NCBI GenBank assembly: GCA_026388095.1
Contig: JAPLKL010000029.1
Span: 1 to 47,844, forward strand
Source of the DNA: Elusimicrobiota bacterium
GTDB lineage: Bacteria > Elusimicrobiota > Elusimicrobia > UBA1565 > UBA9628
Reading direction: 5' to 3'
DNA length: 47,844 nt
Shown: positions 29,806-37,284 of the stretch, one piece after another
Numbering within the stretch: position 1 is the stretch's first letter
How the letters are laid out: each line of letters begins with the position of its first letter
Made by a program: the position numbers and the translations under genes
The notes under the pieces: generated by a model
Seen by the model: only the letters and a program-made list of their open reading frames with translations
What the model was told of the DNA's origin: nothing
The model's database searches: none

Positions 29806-31677
29806 TCAATCCTCGTTCAGGAGCGCCAGGCGCTTGGCCCGCCTCTCCCAGCGGTCCGCCCGGTCCGTGTCCCCAGACTGGCGCCAGGCCGCGGCCAAGC
29901 GCAGGCTCAACGCCGCCTCCAGGCCGCGCTCGCCTTGGCGCCGCGCCAAGCGCGCCGCGCTCTGGTAGAGGCGCAGCGCGTCCTCAGCTTGCCCGCGCCG
30001 CTGCAGGACGCTGGCGAGCTGGGCCATGAGCTCCGGGTCGCGCCGCCGGGCGATGCGGCCGCGGGCGACGTCCAGAAGCCGGTCGGCCTTCGGGGACATG
30101 TGCATGCGGTCGAGGGCGTAGGCCTTCCACAACAGGGGCTGGGCGCTCTCCGGGGACTGCAGGATCCAGGCGTCGAGCTCCGCCAGGACCTTGACCCCGC
30201 GCGGCGGCCGAGCCAGCAGCGCGTCCATGTCGTCGGGCCAGAGCTGGTTGGGCGGGACCAGACGCCGGGAGGCGGCCGCGACCAGCCAGCCCGCCGGGCT
30301 GGAGCGGCGCAGATAGACCAAAGCCGCGTCGTCGGCGTAGGCCAGCCGCCAGTCCGGGGCCTCGTCGAGCACCCGCGCCGGATAGGCCGCGCGGCGGTTG
30401 CGGATGACGACGTAATTGAAGCGATAGGCCTCGGCCAGCTGCCGGAAGCGGGCGGGCCAGCGCTCGGCGTCGTTCATGAACGAGGTCCCGTAGAGGTCGG
30501 CGCGGCTGTCCACGAACACGGGCCGGCCCGAAAGGGCCAGGAGCTCGTCGCCGGTCTCCGGCTCGTTGAACATGCGGCCGGTCACCCCGTTGGCCTTGAG
30601 GTAGTTGACCGCCCCCTCCAAAGCGGGCCTGCCGTAGCCGGGGACGCGCCCCAAGGGGACATAGACCGTCTGCCAGTGCCAGACGAAGAGCGCGGCGAAG
30701 GCCAAGGCCAGGCGCGCCACGCGGCCGGCGGTGTCGCGCAGGGGATGCAGAAAGTGCCCGAGCGCCAGGGCGATGAGCGGGCAGGCGGCCAGGATATAGA
30801 GGGGCTGCTGGACCGGAGCGACCAAGGAGAGGACCAGCAGGCCGGCCGCGGACACGGCCAGGAAGAACTCCTGCTGGAGGCAGATCCAGGTCGCGGCGGC
30901 GCCGGCCACGACGAAAGCGCTGTAGAGGTTGAGCCACGACGAGGGCGGCCTGACGGCCGGGGCCGTGTCGAGGAAGGTGTGCCTGATGATGGCGAGGCCG
31001 TGGGGGTTGAGGGCCAGGCCGGCCAGGGCCGCGGCGAGCAGCGCGCCGAAGCGCAGGCGCTCGCCCCGGCCCGCGTGAATCGTGGTCTTGACCACCTTGA
31101 TGCCCACCAGCCCCAGGCCGATGAACGCGGAGCTCCCGTTGATGTTGGACCAAAGCAGTTCGACGACGCCGACCTGGGCCACGGTGGCCCAGGTGAAGGG
31201 GCGCTTGGGCCGCAGCACGCGGATGAGGAGGGCCAAAAACAGGAAGTCGAAGAGGCCGGGGGCCTCGGTCATGCCCGGCCAGGCCGCCACGGCGCCCAAG
31301 CCCAGCACCCCGGCCGCGAGCAAGGGGCTGCCGGGCGAGAGTGGCAGCAGCAAAGCGAAGGCGATGGCGATGACGCTGCATTTGAGCGTGGCCAGGGCCG
31401 GCAGGCCGCCGCTGCGGTCCAGGTGCTTGAACAAGACGTCGCAGAGCCAGGAGTCCGTGGACCAGGGCGCTCCGGTGGCGGTATGGGAGAAGGAGTCCGC
31501 CTGCGGGACGGCGTGCCGGGCGATTATGTCGGCGCCGGTGCGGATGTGCAGCCAGGTGCCGGGCTCGTGGGCGGAGTAGGCGGCGATGAGGAAGACGAAG
31601 AAGAACAAGAGCGCGGCGAGAGGCCCGTGGGGGTGGTGGGCGCTCTCCTGGGGATGGGTCTGGGCTTGGCTCTTCAT
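29806..31677 (-). CDS. Multi-pass membrane protein (glycosyltransferase-like) with C-terminal TPR-like repeats
   Basis: The 623-residue protein has about 10-12 membrane helices (AALLFFFVFLIAAYS; KCSVIAIAFALLLPL; LFDFLFLALLIRVL; FFLAVSAAGLLVLSLVAP; LALAFAALFVWHW), with WLHIRTGADIIA early and HALNPHG-like loops. A soluble segment follows (GRMFNEPETGDELLALSGRP, FVDSRADLYGTSF) and TPR-like Ala/Arg-rich helices form the C-terminus. The layout equals that of lipid-linked glycosyltransferases of uncharacterised type seen in many bacterial phyla. It starts 14 nt after the tRNA-Thr gene and is probably transcribed with it. Confidence 0.75.
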   Translation of the reverse strand: MKSQAQTHPQESAHHPHGPLAALLFFFVFLIAAYSAHEPGTWLHIRTGADIIARHAVPQADSFSHTATGAPWSTDSWLCDVLFKHLDRSGGLPALATLKCSVIAIAFALLLPLSPGSPLLAAGVLGLGAVAAWPGMTEAPGLFDFLFLALLIRVLRPKRPFTWATVAQVGVVELLWSNINGSSAFIGLGLVGIKVVKTTIHAGRGERLRFGALLAAALAGLALNPHGLAIIRHTFLDTAPAVRPPSSWLNLYSAFVVAGAAATWICLQQEFFLAVSAAGLLVLSLVAPVQQPLYILAACPLIALALGHFLHPLRDTAGRVARLALAFAALFVWHWQTVYVPLGRVPGYGRPALEGAVNYLKANGVTGRMFNEPETGDELLALSGRPVFVDSRADLYGTSFMNDAERWPARFRQLAEAYRFNYVVIRNRRAAYPARVLDEAPDWRLAYADDAALVYLRRSSPAGWLVAAASRRLVPPNQLWPDDMDALLARPPRGVKVLAELDAWILQSPESAQPLLWKAYALDRMHMSPKADRLLDVARGRIARRRDPELMAQLASVLQRRGQAEDALRLYQSAARLARRQGERGLEAALSLRLAAAWRQSGDTDRADRWERRAKRLALLNED

Positions 31678-31691
31678 GGGTCAGATGGCGC

Positions 31692-31763
31692 AGCCGACGG
31701 CCGGGATCGAACCGGCGACCTACCGCTTACAAGGCGGTTGCTCTACCGCTGAGCTACGTCGGC
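31692..31763 (-). tRNA. tRNA-Thr (anticodon UGU)
   Basis: A 72-nt cloverleaf: acceptor GCCGACG pairs with CGTCGGC, D arm GCTC/GAGC, anticodon stem ACCGC/GCGGT with loop CTTGTAA (TGT), and T arm with GGTTCGATCC. CCA is not encoded (GCGCCA follows the discriminator). Confidence 0.93.
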
Positions 31764-31772
31764 GTCGGGCTT

Positions 31773-31778
31773 ATTATA
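31773..31778 (-). promoter_or_regulatory. -10 element TATAAT of the tRNA-Thr promoter
   Basis: Perfect TATAAT, 9 nt before the mature tRNA 5' end; no convincing -35. Confidence 0.6.
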
Positions 31779-31866
31779 CAAGGATAATCCCGGGACCGCC
31801 AGGAGTCGATTCGGCAACATTTTACGTGAGGCGATCCGCGCGATTGACGGGGCGCAGGGAAATATG

Positions 31867-31872
31867 GATAAT
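31867..31872 (+). promoter_or_regulatory. -10 element GATAAT 7 nt before ATG 31880
   Basis: The spacing implies a leaderless or near-leaderless transcript for the receiver/zinc-ribbon gene. Confidence 0.45.
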
Positions 31873-31879
31873 TCTGGGC

Positions 31880-32464
31880 ATGGCGAAGATACTGCTCGTC
31901 GATGACAACAAACTGATCAGATTGGTGGAATCAGGCATTCTGAACGGGCTTGGCCATGAGGTCGCCACGGCTGAGGACGGCACTAGCGCCGTCCTCGCGT
32001 TCAGACAGCAGAAGCCCGACCTGGTGATCCTGGACTACCAGATGCCGGGAGCCTCGGGGACGGAGGTCCTGCGAGAGCTGCGGAGCCTCGATCAAGGCGC
32101 TAACGTCCCGGTCATTTTCCTGAGCGGGACTTCCAGTCTCCAGATCATGTCCAACGCGACCGAGGATCTGCCGCTTTCATGCTTCCTAGAAAAGCCGGTG
32201 AATTCGGCCAAGCTCAAGGAGGCCATCGACGGGCTGCTTTCCCCGCAGCCCCAAACGCCAACCGACCCTCCTGCCGCGCCGGTCATCCCGCCCCAAGCGC
32301 AGATTGAGCCGTGTCCAGCTTGCCGGGCCGAGAACCCGGCCGGAGCCAGGTTCTGCCTGAGTTGCGGCAAACCCATAGGCGCCTCGAAATGTCCCAAATG
32401 CCAGACGCAACTGCCCGCGGTCGCCAAGTTCTGCTTCTCCTGCGGGGAAAAGCTGGCCGGGTAG
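31880..32464 (+). CDS. Response-regulator receiver fused to a double zinc ribbon
   Basis: The 194-residue protein has an intact receiver (D8, D9, phosphoacceptor D52 in VILDYQMPG, T/S site in IFLSGT, K105 in LEKPV). A Pro-rich linker follows at about 121-142, then two zinc ribbons: C145/C148/C159/C162 and C171/C174/C185/C188 (CxxC...FCxxCG). The ribbons are of the DZR/zinc-ribbon-2 type, often in regulators and RNA/DNA-contacting proteins. A receiver tied to ribbons, with no HTH or enzyme output, is unusual. No cognate kinase is adjacent. Confidence 0.88.
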   Translation: MAKILLVDDNKLIRLVESGILNGLGHEVATAEDGTSAVLAFRQQKPDLVILDYQMPGASGTEVLRELRSLDQGANVPVIFLSGTSSLQIMSNATEDLPLSCFLEKPVNSAKLKEAIDGLLSPQPQTPTDPPAAPVIPPQAQIEPCPACRAENPAGARFCLSCGKPIGASKCPKCQTQLPAVAKFCFSCGEKLAG

Positions 32465-32529
32465 AGCCGGTTGCTGCCTGGACGCGGATTGCGCCTATCC
32501 CTTATGGGACTTTAGGCCCACCTTGCCCA

Positions 32530-32567
32530 GGCCCTAGGGCCCAGGCTCAGGCCGGGCCCCGGGGCCC
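32530..32567. terminator. Pair of GC palindromes downstream of the receiver gene
   Basis: GGCCCTAGGGCC (32530-32541) and GGGCCCCGGGGCCC (32554-32567) lie in the 137-nt gap before the next plus-strand gene. They may form a strong stem; no U tract. Confidence 0.4.
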
Positions 32568-32601
32568 CTGACTTTCTGGGTCCAGCGACCTAAGCTATGG
32601 C

Positions 32602-33651
32602 GTGGCAAGAACAGGAGGGCACGCGACGTCCCGCACGGAGTTTCTCCTCGCGGCCGCGCTGGCCCTCCTCCTGCCGGCGCACCTGGGCGCGAAGAGTCTC
32701 GAGTCTTTAGCCTCCCAGGAATTCCCCCAGTCGTTCGGCGCCGCCTTGCAATCCGCCCAGCTCCCGGAGGTCCCGTCGGCCGGCCCGGGAGCCCCGGTCG
32801 AGGCCGCCAAGCTCAGCCTCGGCAACGGCCTCAACGTCTATTTCGTCAACGTCTTCCAGGGCGACGCCGAGTTCATCGAGCTGCCCAACGGCAAGACCGC
32901 GCTCATCGACGCGGGCCCCGCTCCCGACCCCAACTCCCAGTACACCACCCCCATCGTCGCCAGTTTCCTGACCCAGCACGGCGTCAAGAAGATCGACTAC
33001 CTCGTGCTGACCCACCCGCACGCGGACCATTACGGCGGCATGCCCTACGTCTTCGACAACCTGCAGGTGGACAACTTCTACGACACCGGGGTGGACAACA
33101 CCGCGGCCAAGGGCGACGAGCTCGTGCGCCAGAAGGCCGCCCAGGAGCCGGGCTGCAGCGTGACCCGCCCGGCCGAAGGCGACAGCCTCAGCTGGGCCCC
33201 CGGAGTGCAGGTCCAGGTCCTCAACACCTGCCCCAGCTCGGCCAAGGCCTCCGACTTCGGGCCCGATGCCGGGAGCTTCCCCAACGACTGCTCCATCGTG
33301 CTGAGGATCGCCTACCAGGGCTCCTCCGTGCTGTTGACGGGCGACGCCGGCACGGGCGTCGAAGCCCGGCTCGTCAAGACCTACGGCGATGGGCTCAAGT
33401 CCGATATTCTCAAGGTGGGCCATCACGGCAGCGCGTACTCCACCAGCGCGGCCTTCCTCGCGGCGGTGCAGCCGAAGGCGGCCTACATCGAGGTCGGCCG
33501 GAACACCTTCGGGCACCCGACCCAGTCGACTTTGGACCGCCTGCAGGCCGCGGGCGTGGCCGTCCACCGCACCGACCGCGACGGCACGCAGGAAGTCGCT
33601 CTCGGCGGAGCCTCCCAGCAGGAAGCTCCCGCCGTCGCGATGCACCCCTGA
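32602..33651 (+). CDS. Exported metallo-beta-lactamase-fold hydrolase, ComEC C-terminal-like
   Basis: The 349-residue protein from GTG 32602 has a signal peptide (TEFLLAAALALLLPAHLGA). The MBL domain contains VYFVNVFQGDAEFIEL, LIDAGPAP, THPHADHYGG (H138, H140, D142, H143), VLLTGDAG and KVGHHGS, then the ComEC-type tail YIEVGRNTFGHPTQSTLDRL. In ComEC this domain is fused to the DNA channel; here it is stand-alone and exported, so it could be an extracellular nuclease or phosphodiesterase. The start could alternatively be the ATG at 32597 in another frame, which does not fit. Confidence 0.85.
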   Translation: MARTGGHATSRTEFLLAAALALLLPAHLGAKSLESLASQEFPQSFGAALQSAQLPEVPSAGPGAPVEAAKLSLGNGLNVYFVNVFQGDAEFIELPNGKTALIDAGPAPDPNSQYTTPIVASFLTQHGVKKIDYLVLTHPHADHYGGMPYVFDNLQVDNFYDTGVDNTAAKGDELVRQKAAQEPGCSVTRPAEGDSLSWAPGVQVQVLNTCPSSAKASDFGPDAGSFPNDCSIVLRIAYQGSSVLLTGDAGTGVEARLVKTYGDGLKSDILKVGHHGSAYSTSAAFLAAVQPKAAYIEVGRNTFGHPTQSTLDRLQAAGVAVHRTDRDGTQEVALGGASQQEAPAVAMHP

Positions 33652-33744
33652 CCGAGCGGCAGGCCACCAAGCCCCCCCGCGCTTAGGACCATTGTCAGCC
33701 GCATCCTGGCCCATAGGACCCAATGCCGATCCCTTCGGAGGCGG

Positions 33745-33750
33745 TATAAT
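33745..33750 (+). promoter_or_regulatory. -10 element TATAAT and SD before the three-repeat exported protein
   Basis: TATAAT at 33745-33750 and TTGGAGG at 33766-33772 give a conventional leadered start, 9 nt from SD to ATG 33782. Confidence 0.6.
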
Positions 33751-33781
33751 CAGACTCAGCTAATCTTGGAGGCCAGCAGCC

Positions 33782-35617
33782 ATGATGAACCGCGCCCTTT
33801 TCATAGCCGTGCTCGCCGCGAATCTCCCCTCCGGAGCCGCGGCAGCGCAGGTCGTGCGCACGGCCGCCCCAGCGGCCACGGCCTCTCCCATCATGCCCGT
33901 GCTCCCGGGAGCCGGCGGCCTCTCCGCCACAGGCTTGTCTTTGTCCCTCCAGTCGGCGGACCTGCGCCTGGCGGCCCCCTCCCTCCAGGCCGTGCCGATT
34001 TTGGCCCCCGCGGTGCAGGCAGCCCCGGCGCTCTCCGCTTTGCCCAGCGCCGCGCCGCTCGCCGCGTCCATCGTGCCCGCTTCCCTCATAGCCCAGCCCG
34101 GCGAGAGCCTGACCCCGGCGCAGGCCGTGGCCGCGCAGTCCCAGCGCCTGGAGACCTTCACCCAGGCCGCCGCCCCGATCCTGGCCAAGACCCAGGACGC
34201 CAAGTCCGGCGCGGAAACCTCCAAGGACGCGGCGGCCCAACTGCTCGATCCCTCTTTCAAGGCGCCCGCCGATGACGCCGCGACCCCGGTCACGGCCCCT
34301 GCCGGGCCGGCCAAGGCCGCTCCGGTCAAGCTGCGCGGCGCGCCCCTCCTCAAGAACGTCGCCTTCTCCCCCGAGGTCTCGGCCCAGCACCAGAGCCTGC
34401 TCATCGAGACCCTGACCCGCCGCAAGGCCGGCTGGACCCGCGGCCTGGCCGCCATGGGCGTCAAGCTCGACGGCCCCACGGCGCCGGTCATCACCGTGCG
34501 CGCGGCGCGCGACATCGCCAAAGGCGCCAAGGTCGAATACACCTTCGATTGGATGCAGAGCGAGACGCACGTGGGTTCGTTCAAGGCCTATGTGACCGTG
34601 AAGAACCTCAACCCGGAACTGCGCCGCGGCGTGGCCCCTGAACCGGCGAAAGAAAAGCAGATCCGCATGCGCTTCAAGAAGACGGTCCTCGCCGACGTCG
34701 GCGGCATCAAAGTGGAATCCCAGGTCACTCCCACTGACATCGAAGCCTACCTCGAATCCAAGGGCCTGCGCCTGCTCTCCAAGGGCTGGGACGGCTATTA
34801 CACGGTCTCGGTCACGGGCCAGGACCAGGCCGACGCGGTCGCCGACGCGCTCTCCGGCAAAGGCATCGTGCTCTACGCCACGCCCATGACCTTCACGGTC
34901 CCGGAAGCCAACCAGGTCCAGATCGCCTTCAAGGAATCCACGGTGCGCCCCGTCGGTGGCCTCGACGTCGAGACCTCGGTCAGCGAGACCGAGATCGGCG
35001 AGTTTTTGAGCGCCCACGGGCTGCGCGTGCTCTCCGTGGACCGCGACGGCCTCTACACGGTCGGCGCCGAAGGCCTCGCTTCGGCGGCCGCCGCGCAGTT
35101 CTTGCAAAAGCAGCGGGCCGTTTTCTATGCCAAGCCCGTCCAGTTCGACCCGCCCGCGGCCAGCATGCTCATCATCGAGTTTTACAAGTCCTACGTGCTC
35201 TCCATCGGCGGACTCAATATCGAGAACTCGGTCAGCGAGGACGATATCTCCAACCTCCTGCAGGACCACGGCCTCATGCTGGTCAAGATCCTCAACAACG
35301 GCGCCTACAAGGTGGCCCGGGTCTCCGACGCCACGCCCGGCAAGGACCTGGTCGCGGCCGTCTCCGCGCAGCCCATCGTGAAGCAAGCCATGGCCCTGGG
35401 CGGGGTCACGGACGAGCAGATCCGATCCGCGGCCAAGGGCGTGGAGTCCTACAAGGGCCGGCCCTGGTCCTCAACCGAGTACAACATGGCCTACGGCACC
35501 ACCTACTGGGGCCTGGAGGAGCGCGGCGCCACGCCGGAGCAACTCAAGCTCTTCGAGAAGCTCTGCGACGAGGCGCCGGTGCGCGCCGGCGGCTTCAACC
35601 CCTGGTCCGGCGACTAA
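33782..35617 (+). CDS. Exported protein with low-complexity N-terminus and three ~80-residue repeats
   Basis: The 611-residue protein has a signal peptide (FIAVLAANLPSGAAA) and an Ala/Pro-rich disordered stretch to about 185. A middle domain with ITVRAARDIAKGAKVEYTFD follows. Three repeats come next, at about 293-370, 378-454 and 462-535. Each begins with a strand of the type IxxxFKxS/T, then VGGLxVExSVSExEIxxxL, GLRVLS and YTV. They resemble peptidase inhibitor/fervidolysin-type prodomain modules (pattern only). A C-terminal helical domain contains PWSSTEYNMAYGTTYWG. No peptidase is attached. Likely an envelope or secreted structural or inhibitor protein. Confidence 0.75.
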   Translation: MMNRALFIAVLAANLPSGAAAAQVVRTAAPAATASPIMPVLPGAGGLSATGLSLSLQSADLRLAAPSLQAVPILAPAVQAAPALSALPSAAPLAASIVPASLIAQPGESLTPAQAVAAQSQRLETFTQAAAPILAKTQDAKSGAETSKDAAAQLLDPSFKAPADDAATPVTAPAGPAKAAPVKLRGAPLLKNVAFSPEVSAQHQSLLIETLTRRKAGWTRGLAAMGVKLDGPTAPVITVRAARDIAKGAKVEYTFDWMQSETHVGSFKAYVTVKNLNPELRRGVAPEPAKEKQIRMRFKKTVLADVGGIKVESQVTPTDIEAYLESKGLRLLSKGWDGYYTVSVTGQDQADAVADALSGKGIVLYATPMTFTVPEANQVQIAFKESTVRPVGGLDVETSVSETEIGEFLSAHGLRVLSVDRDGLYTVGAEGLASAAAAQFLQKQRAVFYAKPVQFDPPAASMLIIEFYKSYVLSIGGLNIENSVSEDDISNLLQDHGLMLVKILNNGAYKVARVSDATPGKDLVAAVSAQPIVKQAMALGGVTDEQIRSAAKGVESYKGRPWSSTEYNMAYGTTYWGLEERGATPEQLKLFEKLCDEAPVRAGGFNPWSGD

Positions 35618-35619
35618 GA

Positions 35620-35638
35620 AATACTCAGATGGAGTATT
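35620..35638 (+). terminator. Hairpin directly after the three-repeat gene
   Basis: AATACTC, 5-nt loop, GAGTATT, starting 3 nt after the stop codon; perfect 7-bp arms. Confidence 0.5.
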
Positions 35639-35734
35639 CCGCCAGCGGAGGCGGCCGCGCTTTTCTTCACTGCCTTCGTCGATCTTCGTTGATCTAAAGC
35701 CGGCTTTGCAGGCCGTTGCAGGCGGCGACCTGAC

Positions 35735-35865
35735 GAACAAAAAGTACTAGTTCTATAACGATTTTTTGTAGTTTACTTCCAGCGCTGGAGGTAGACTACA
35801 GAAAACTGATTATTATTTCAGCATAATCCATTCTCCAAGTCGCTATTATTTCATAAGGTGCCCCG
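35735..35865. other. AT-rich island with a perfect-fold 32-bp palindrome
   Basis: In a 65% GC context this gap segment is strongly AT-rich. At 35768-35799 GTAGTTTACTTCCAGC is followed without a loop by GCTGGAGGTAGACTAC; all 16 positions pair (three as G-T). The rest of the gap 35639-36023 holds no convincing gene apart from hairpins at 35912-35967. It may be a small mobile-element remnant. Confidence 0.6.
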
Positions 35866-35911
35866 GAGAATCCAAAAGGAGACCAGCGAGACGATGGTCC
35901 ATTTTGAAAGG

Positions 35912-35967
35912 TTTGCGTCCGAGCGAAGGGAGGACGCAAACCCCAGCGCCGACACTCTGGTCGGCGC
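35912..35967 (-). terminator. Two hairpins downstream of the NTF2-like gene
   Basis: TTTGCGTCC/GGACGCAAA (35912-35940) and GCGCCGAC/GTCGGCGC (35946-35967), perfect 9- and 8-bp stems past the stop of the minus-strand gene at 36024. Confidence 0.5.
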
Positions 35968-36023
35968 CGTTCTGTTGTTCAACCCCGGGAATTCAGGCCA
36001 AGACTCTCGCAAGCCCGACGGCC

Positions 36024-36521
36024 CTACTTCTTGGGAGCCGGGAACGAGCGGCCCTCTTCCTGGCCGGACTGAGGCGTCGAGAAATGGGAGTGCTGGAGCA
36101 GCCATTTCCCATTCTTTTGGACGAGGACCGAGGTCAGCCGGCCTTCCATCTTCACCTCGCCGGTCTCGGTCTGGGCGATGTACTCCAGGCCATGGGCGGC
36201 CCAGGCGACCCGGCCGGAATGGCCGAAGCCCAGGAGCGTAAGCTTGACCGAGATGCTCTTCGCCTGCGCGAAGTCGCGCGCCAAGGACTTCTGGAACTGC
36301 TCGCGGCTCGAGACCTGCTCGTCCTTGCCGGTGCCGTAGCCGAAATAGTCCGGCGCGGTCATGGTCAGGAGCTTGGCGGCGTCTTTGGCCGCATAGGCTT
36401 GCCAGTAGGCGTCGATGGCGGCCAGGGCCGGTGCCTTGGCCCCGGCGCTCCCGGCCGCCGCAACGGCGACCGTGGCGGCCGCCAGGGCCGCTGCCAGCAG
36501 TGCGATTCTCTTCATCTTCAT
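36024..36521 (-). CDS. Exported NTF2/SnoaL-like protein
   Basis: The 165-residue protein has a signal peptide (IALLAAALAAATVAVAAAG). A cone-like alpha/beta domain of the NTF2/ketosteroid-isomerase type follows: AIDAYWQAYAAKDAAKLLTM, YFGYGTG, EQFQKSLARDF, KLTLLGFG, RVAWAAHGLEYI and WLLQHSHFS. Such domains bind small ligands or serve as calmodulin-kinase association-like modules. No catalytic residue can be named. GGAGG precedes the ATG. It shares a divergent gap of about 100 nt with the Cache-like gene. Confidence 0.8.
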   Translation of the reverse strand: MKMKRIALLAAALAAATVAVAAAGSAGAKAPALAAIDAYWQAYAAKDAAKLLTMTAPDYFGYGTGKDEQVSSREQFQKSLARDFAQAKSISVKLTLLGFGHSGRVAWAAHGLEYIAQTETGEVKMEGRLTSVLVQKNGKWLLQHSHFSTPQSGQEEGRSFPAPKK

Positions 36522-36609
36522 ATCAATCCTCCCTCCGGGATGAGCGGGTTCCGGGATCCCATGCCAATGGCCCGCCTACTCTATCAGATTTGCGGCGGCC
36601 CGGATGAGG

Positions 36610-36615
36610 TATCAT
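36610..36615 (+). promoter_or_regulatory. -10 element TATCAT exactly 6 nt before ATG 36622
   Basis: Leaderless layout; TATCATATCGCC then ATG almost duplicates the promoter of the sulfatase-like gene (24328-24333). Confidence 0.55.
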
Positions 36616-36621
36616 ATCGCC

Positions 36622-37284
36622 ATGAACAGGACATCGCTTCTTCTGGCCGCGCTCATCCCGCTGCTGCCCTGCCCCGGAGGAGCCGCAAGCGCCCCCCCAG
36701 CCTCGCCCCAGCGAGCCGCCAAGGAATTGCAGGCGGTCCTTAGCCGGCTCGACCGCGACCTGGCCGCGGCCGCGCGGAGCCTCGCCAAGGAAGGCCTGAC
36801 CGGAGCCGGAGCCCGGAAAGTGCTCACGGGCCTGTGCCTGGCCAACCCGGAGGTGGTGGACTGCGCGGCCGTAGACCCCGCGGGCCGGATGGTCACGGTC
36901 GCGCCGGCCCAGTACGCCTCTTACGAGGGAGCAGACATCAGCAAGCAGGAGCAGGTCGCGCGGCTGCACGCCACCCGCAAGCCGGTCTTGAGCCAAATCT
37001 TCCGCTCCGTCGAGGGGTACGACGCCCTCGACCTCGAGCGGCCGGTCCTGGGGCGGGACGGCCGACTGCTGGGCTCGGCCAGCATGCTCATCAAGCCCGA
37101 GGTCCTGCTGGGCGGACTGCTCGGGCCTTTGAGCGCAAGCGGGGAGTTGGCGGTCAAGGTCCTGCAGGACGACGGCCGGGTCCTCTATGCTTCAAGCAAG
37201 CCGATCGGCAAGGAGGCGCGGAAGGCCGCGGTGGGTTTGCACGGCACCCGCTGGCGGCTGGTGGTCGGCCCCCCCTCCCCCTAG
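36622..37284 (+). CDS. Exported Cache/PAS-like sensor domain protein
   Basis: The 220-residue protein has a signal peptide (SLLLAALIPLLPCPGGAASA) and a helical linker. A single-Cache-like fold follows, with VVDCAAVDPAGRMVTV, YEGADISKQEQVARLHATRK, YDALDLERPVLGRDGRLLGS and VLQDDGRVLYAS. Cache domains sense small ligands outside the cell and normally belong to membrane kinases or chemoreceptors; here no output domain follows, so it is a free ligand-binding protein. Its stop and that of the convergent RND gene share a CTAG. Confidence 0.7.
   Translation: MNRTSLLLAALIPLLPCPGGAASAPPASPQRAAKELQAVLSRLDRDLAAAARSLAKEGLTGAGARKVLTGLCLANPEVVDCAAVDPAGRMVTVAPAQYASYEGADISKQEQVARLHATRKPVLSQIFRSVEGYDALDLERPVLGRDGRLLGSASMLIKPEVLLGGLLGPLSASGELAVKVLQDDGRVLYASSKPIGKEARKAAVGLHGTRWRLVVGPPSP

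Noticed and set aside
29779-31752. 657-codon plus-strand frame
   Set aside because: Antisense to the membrane-TPR gene and the tRNA; low-complexity Gly/Arg/Gln translation.
33695-35386. 563-codon minus-strand frame
   Set aside because: Antisense shadow of the three-repeat exported protein.
35858-36241. Plus-strand ORF behind AAAGGAG
   Set aside because: The SD spacing is poor, it overlaps the NTF2-like gene antisense, and the translation is low-complexity.
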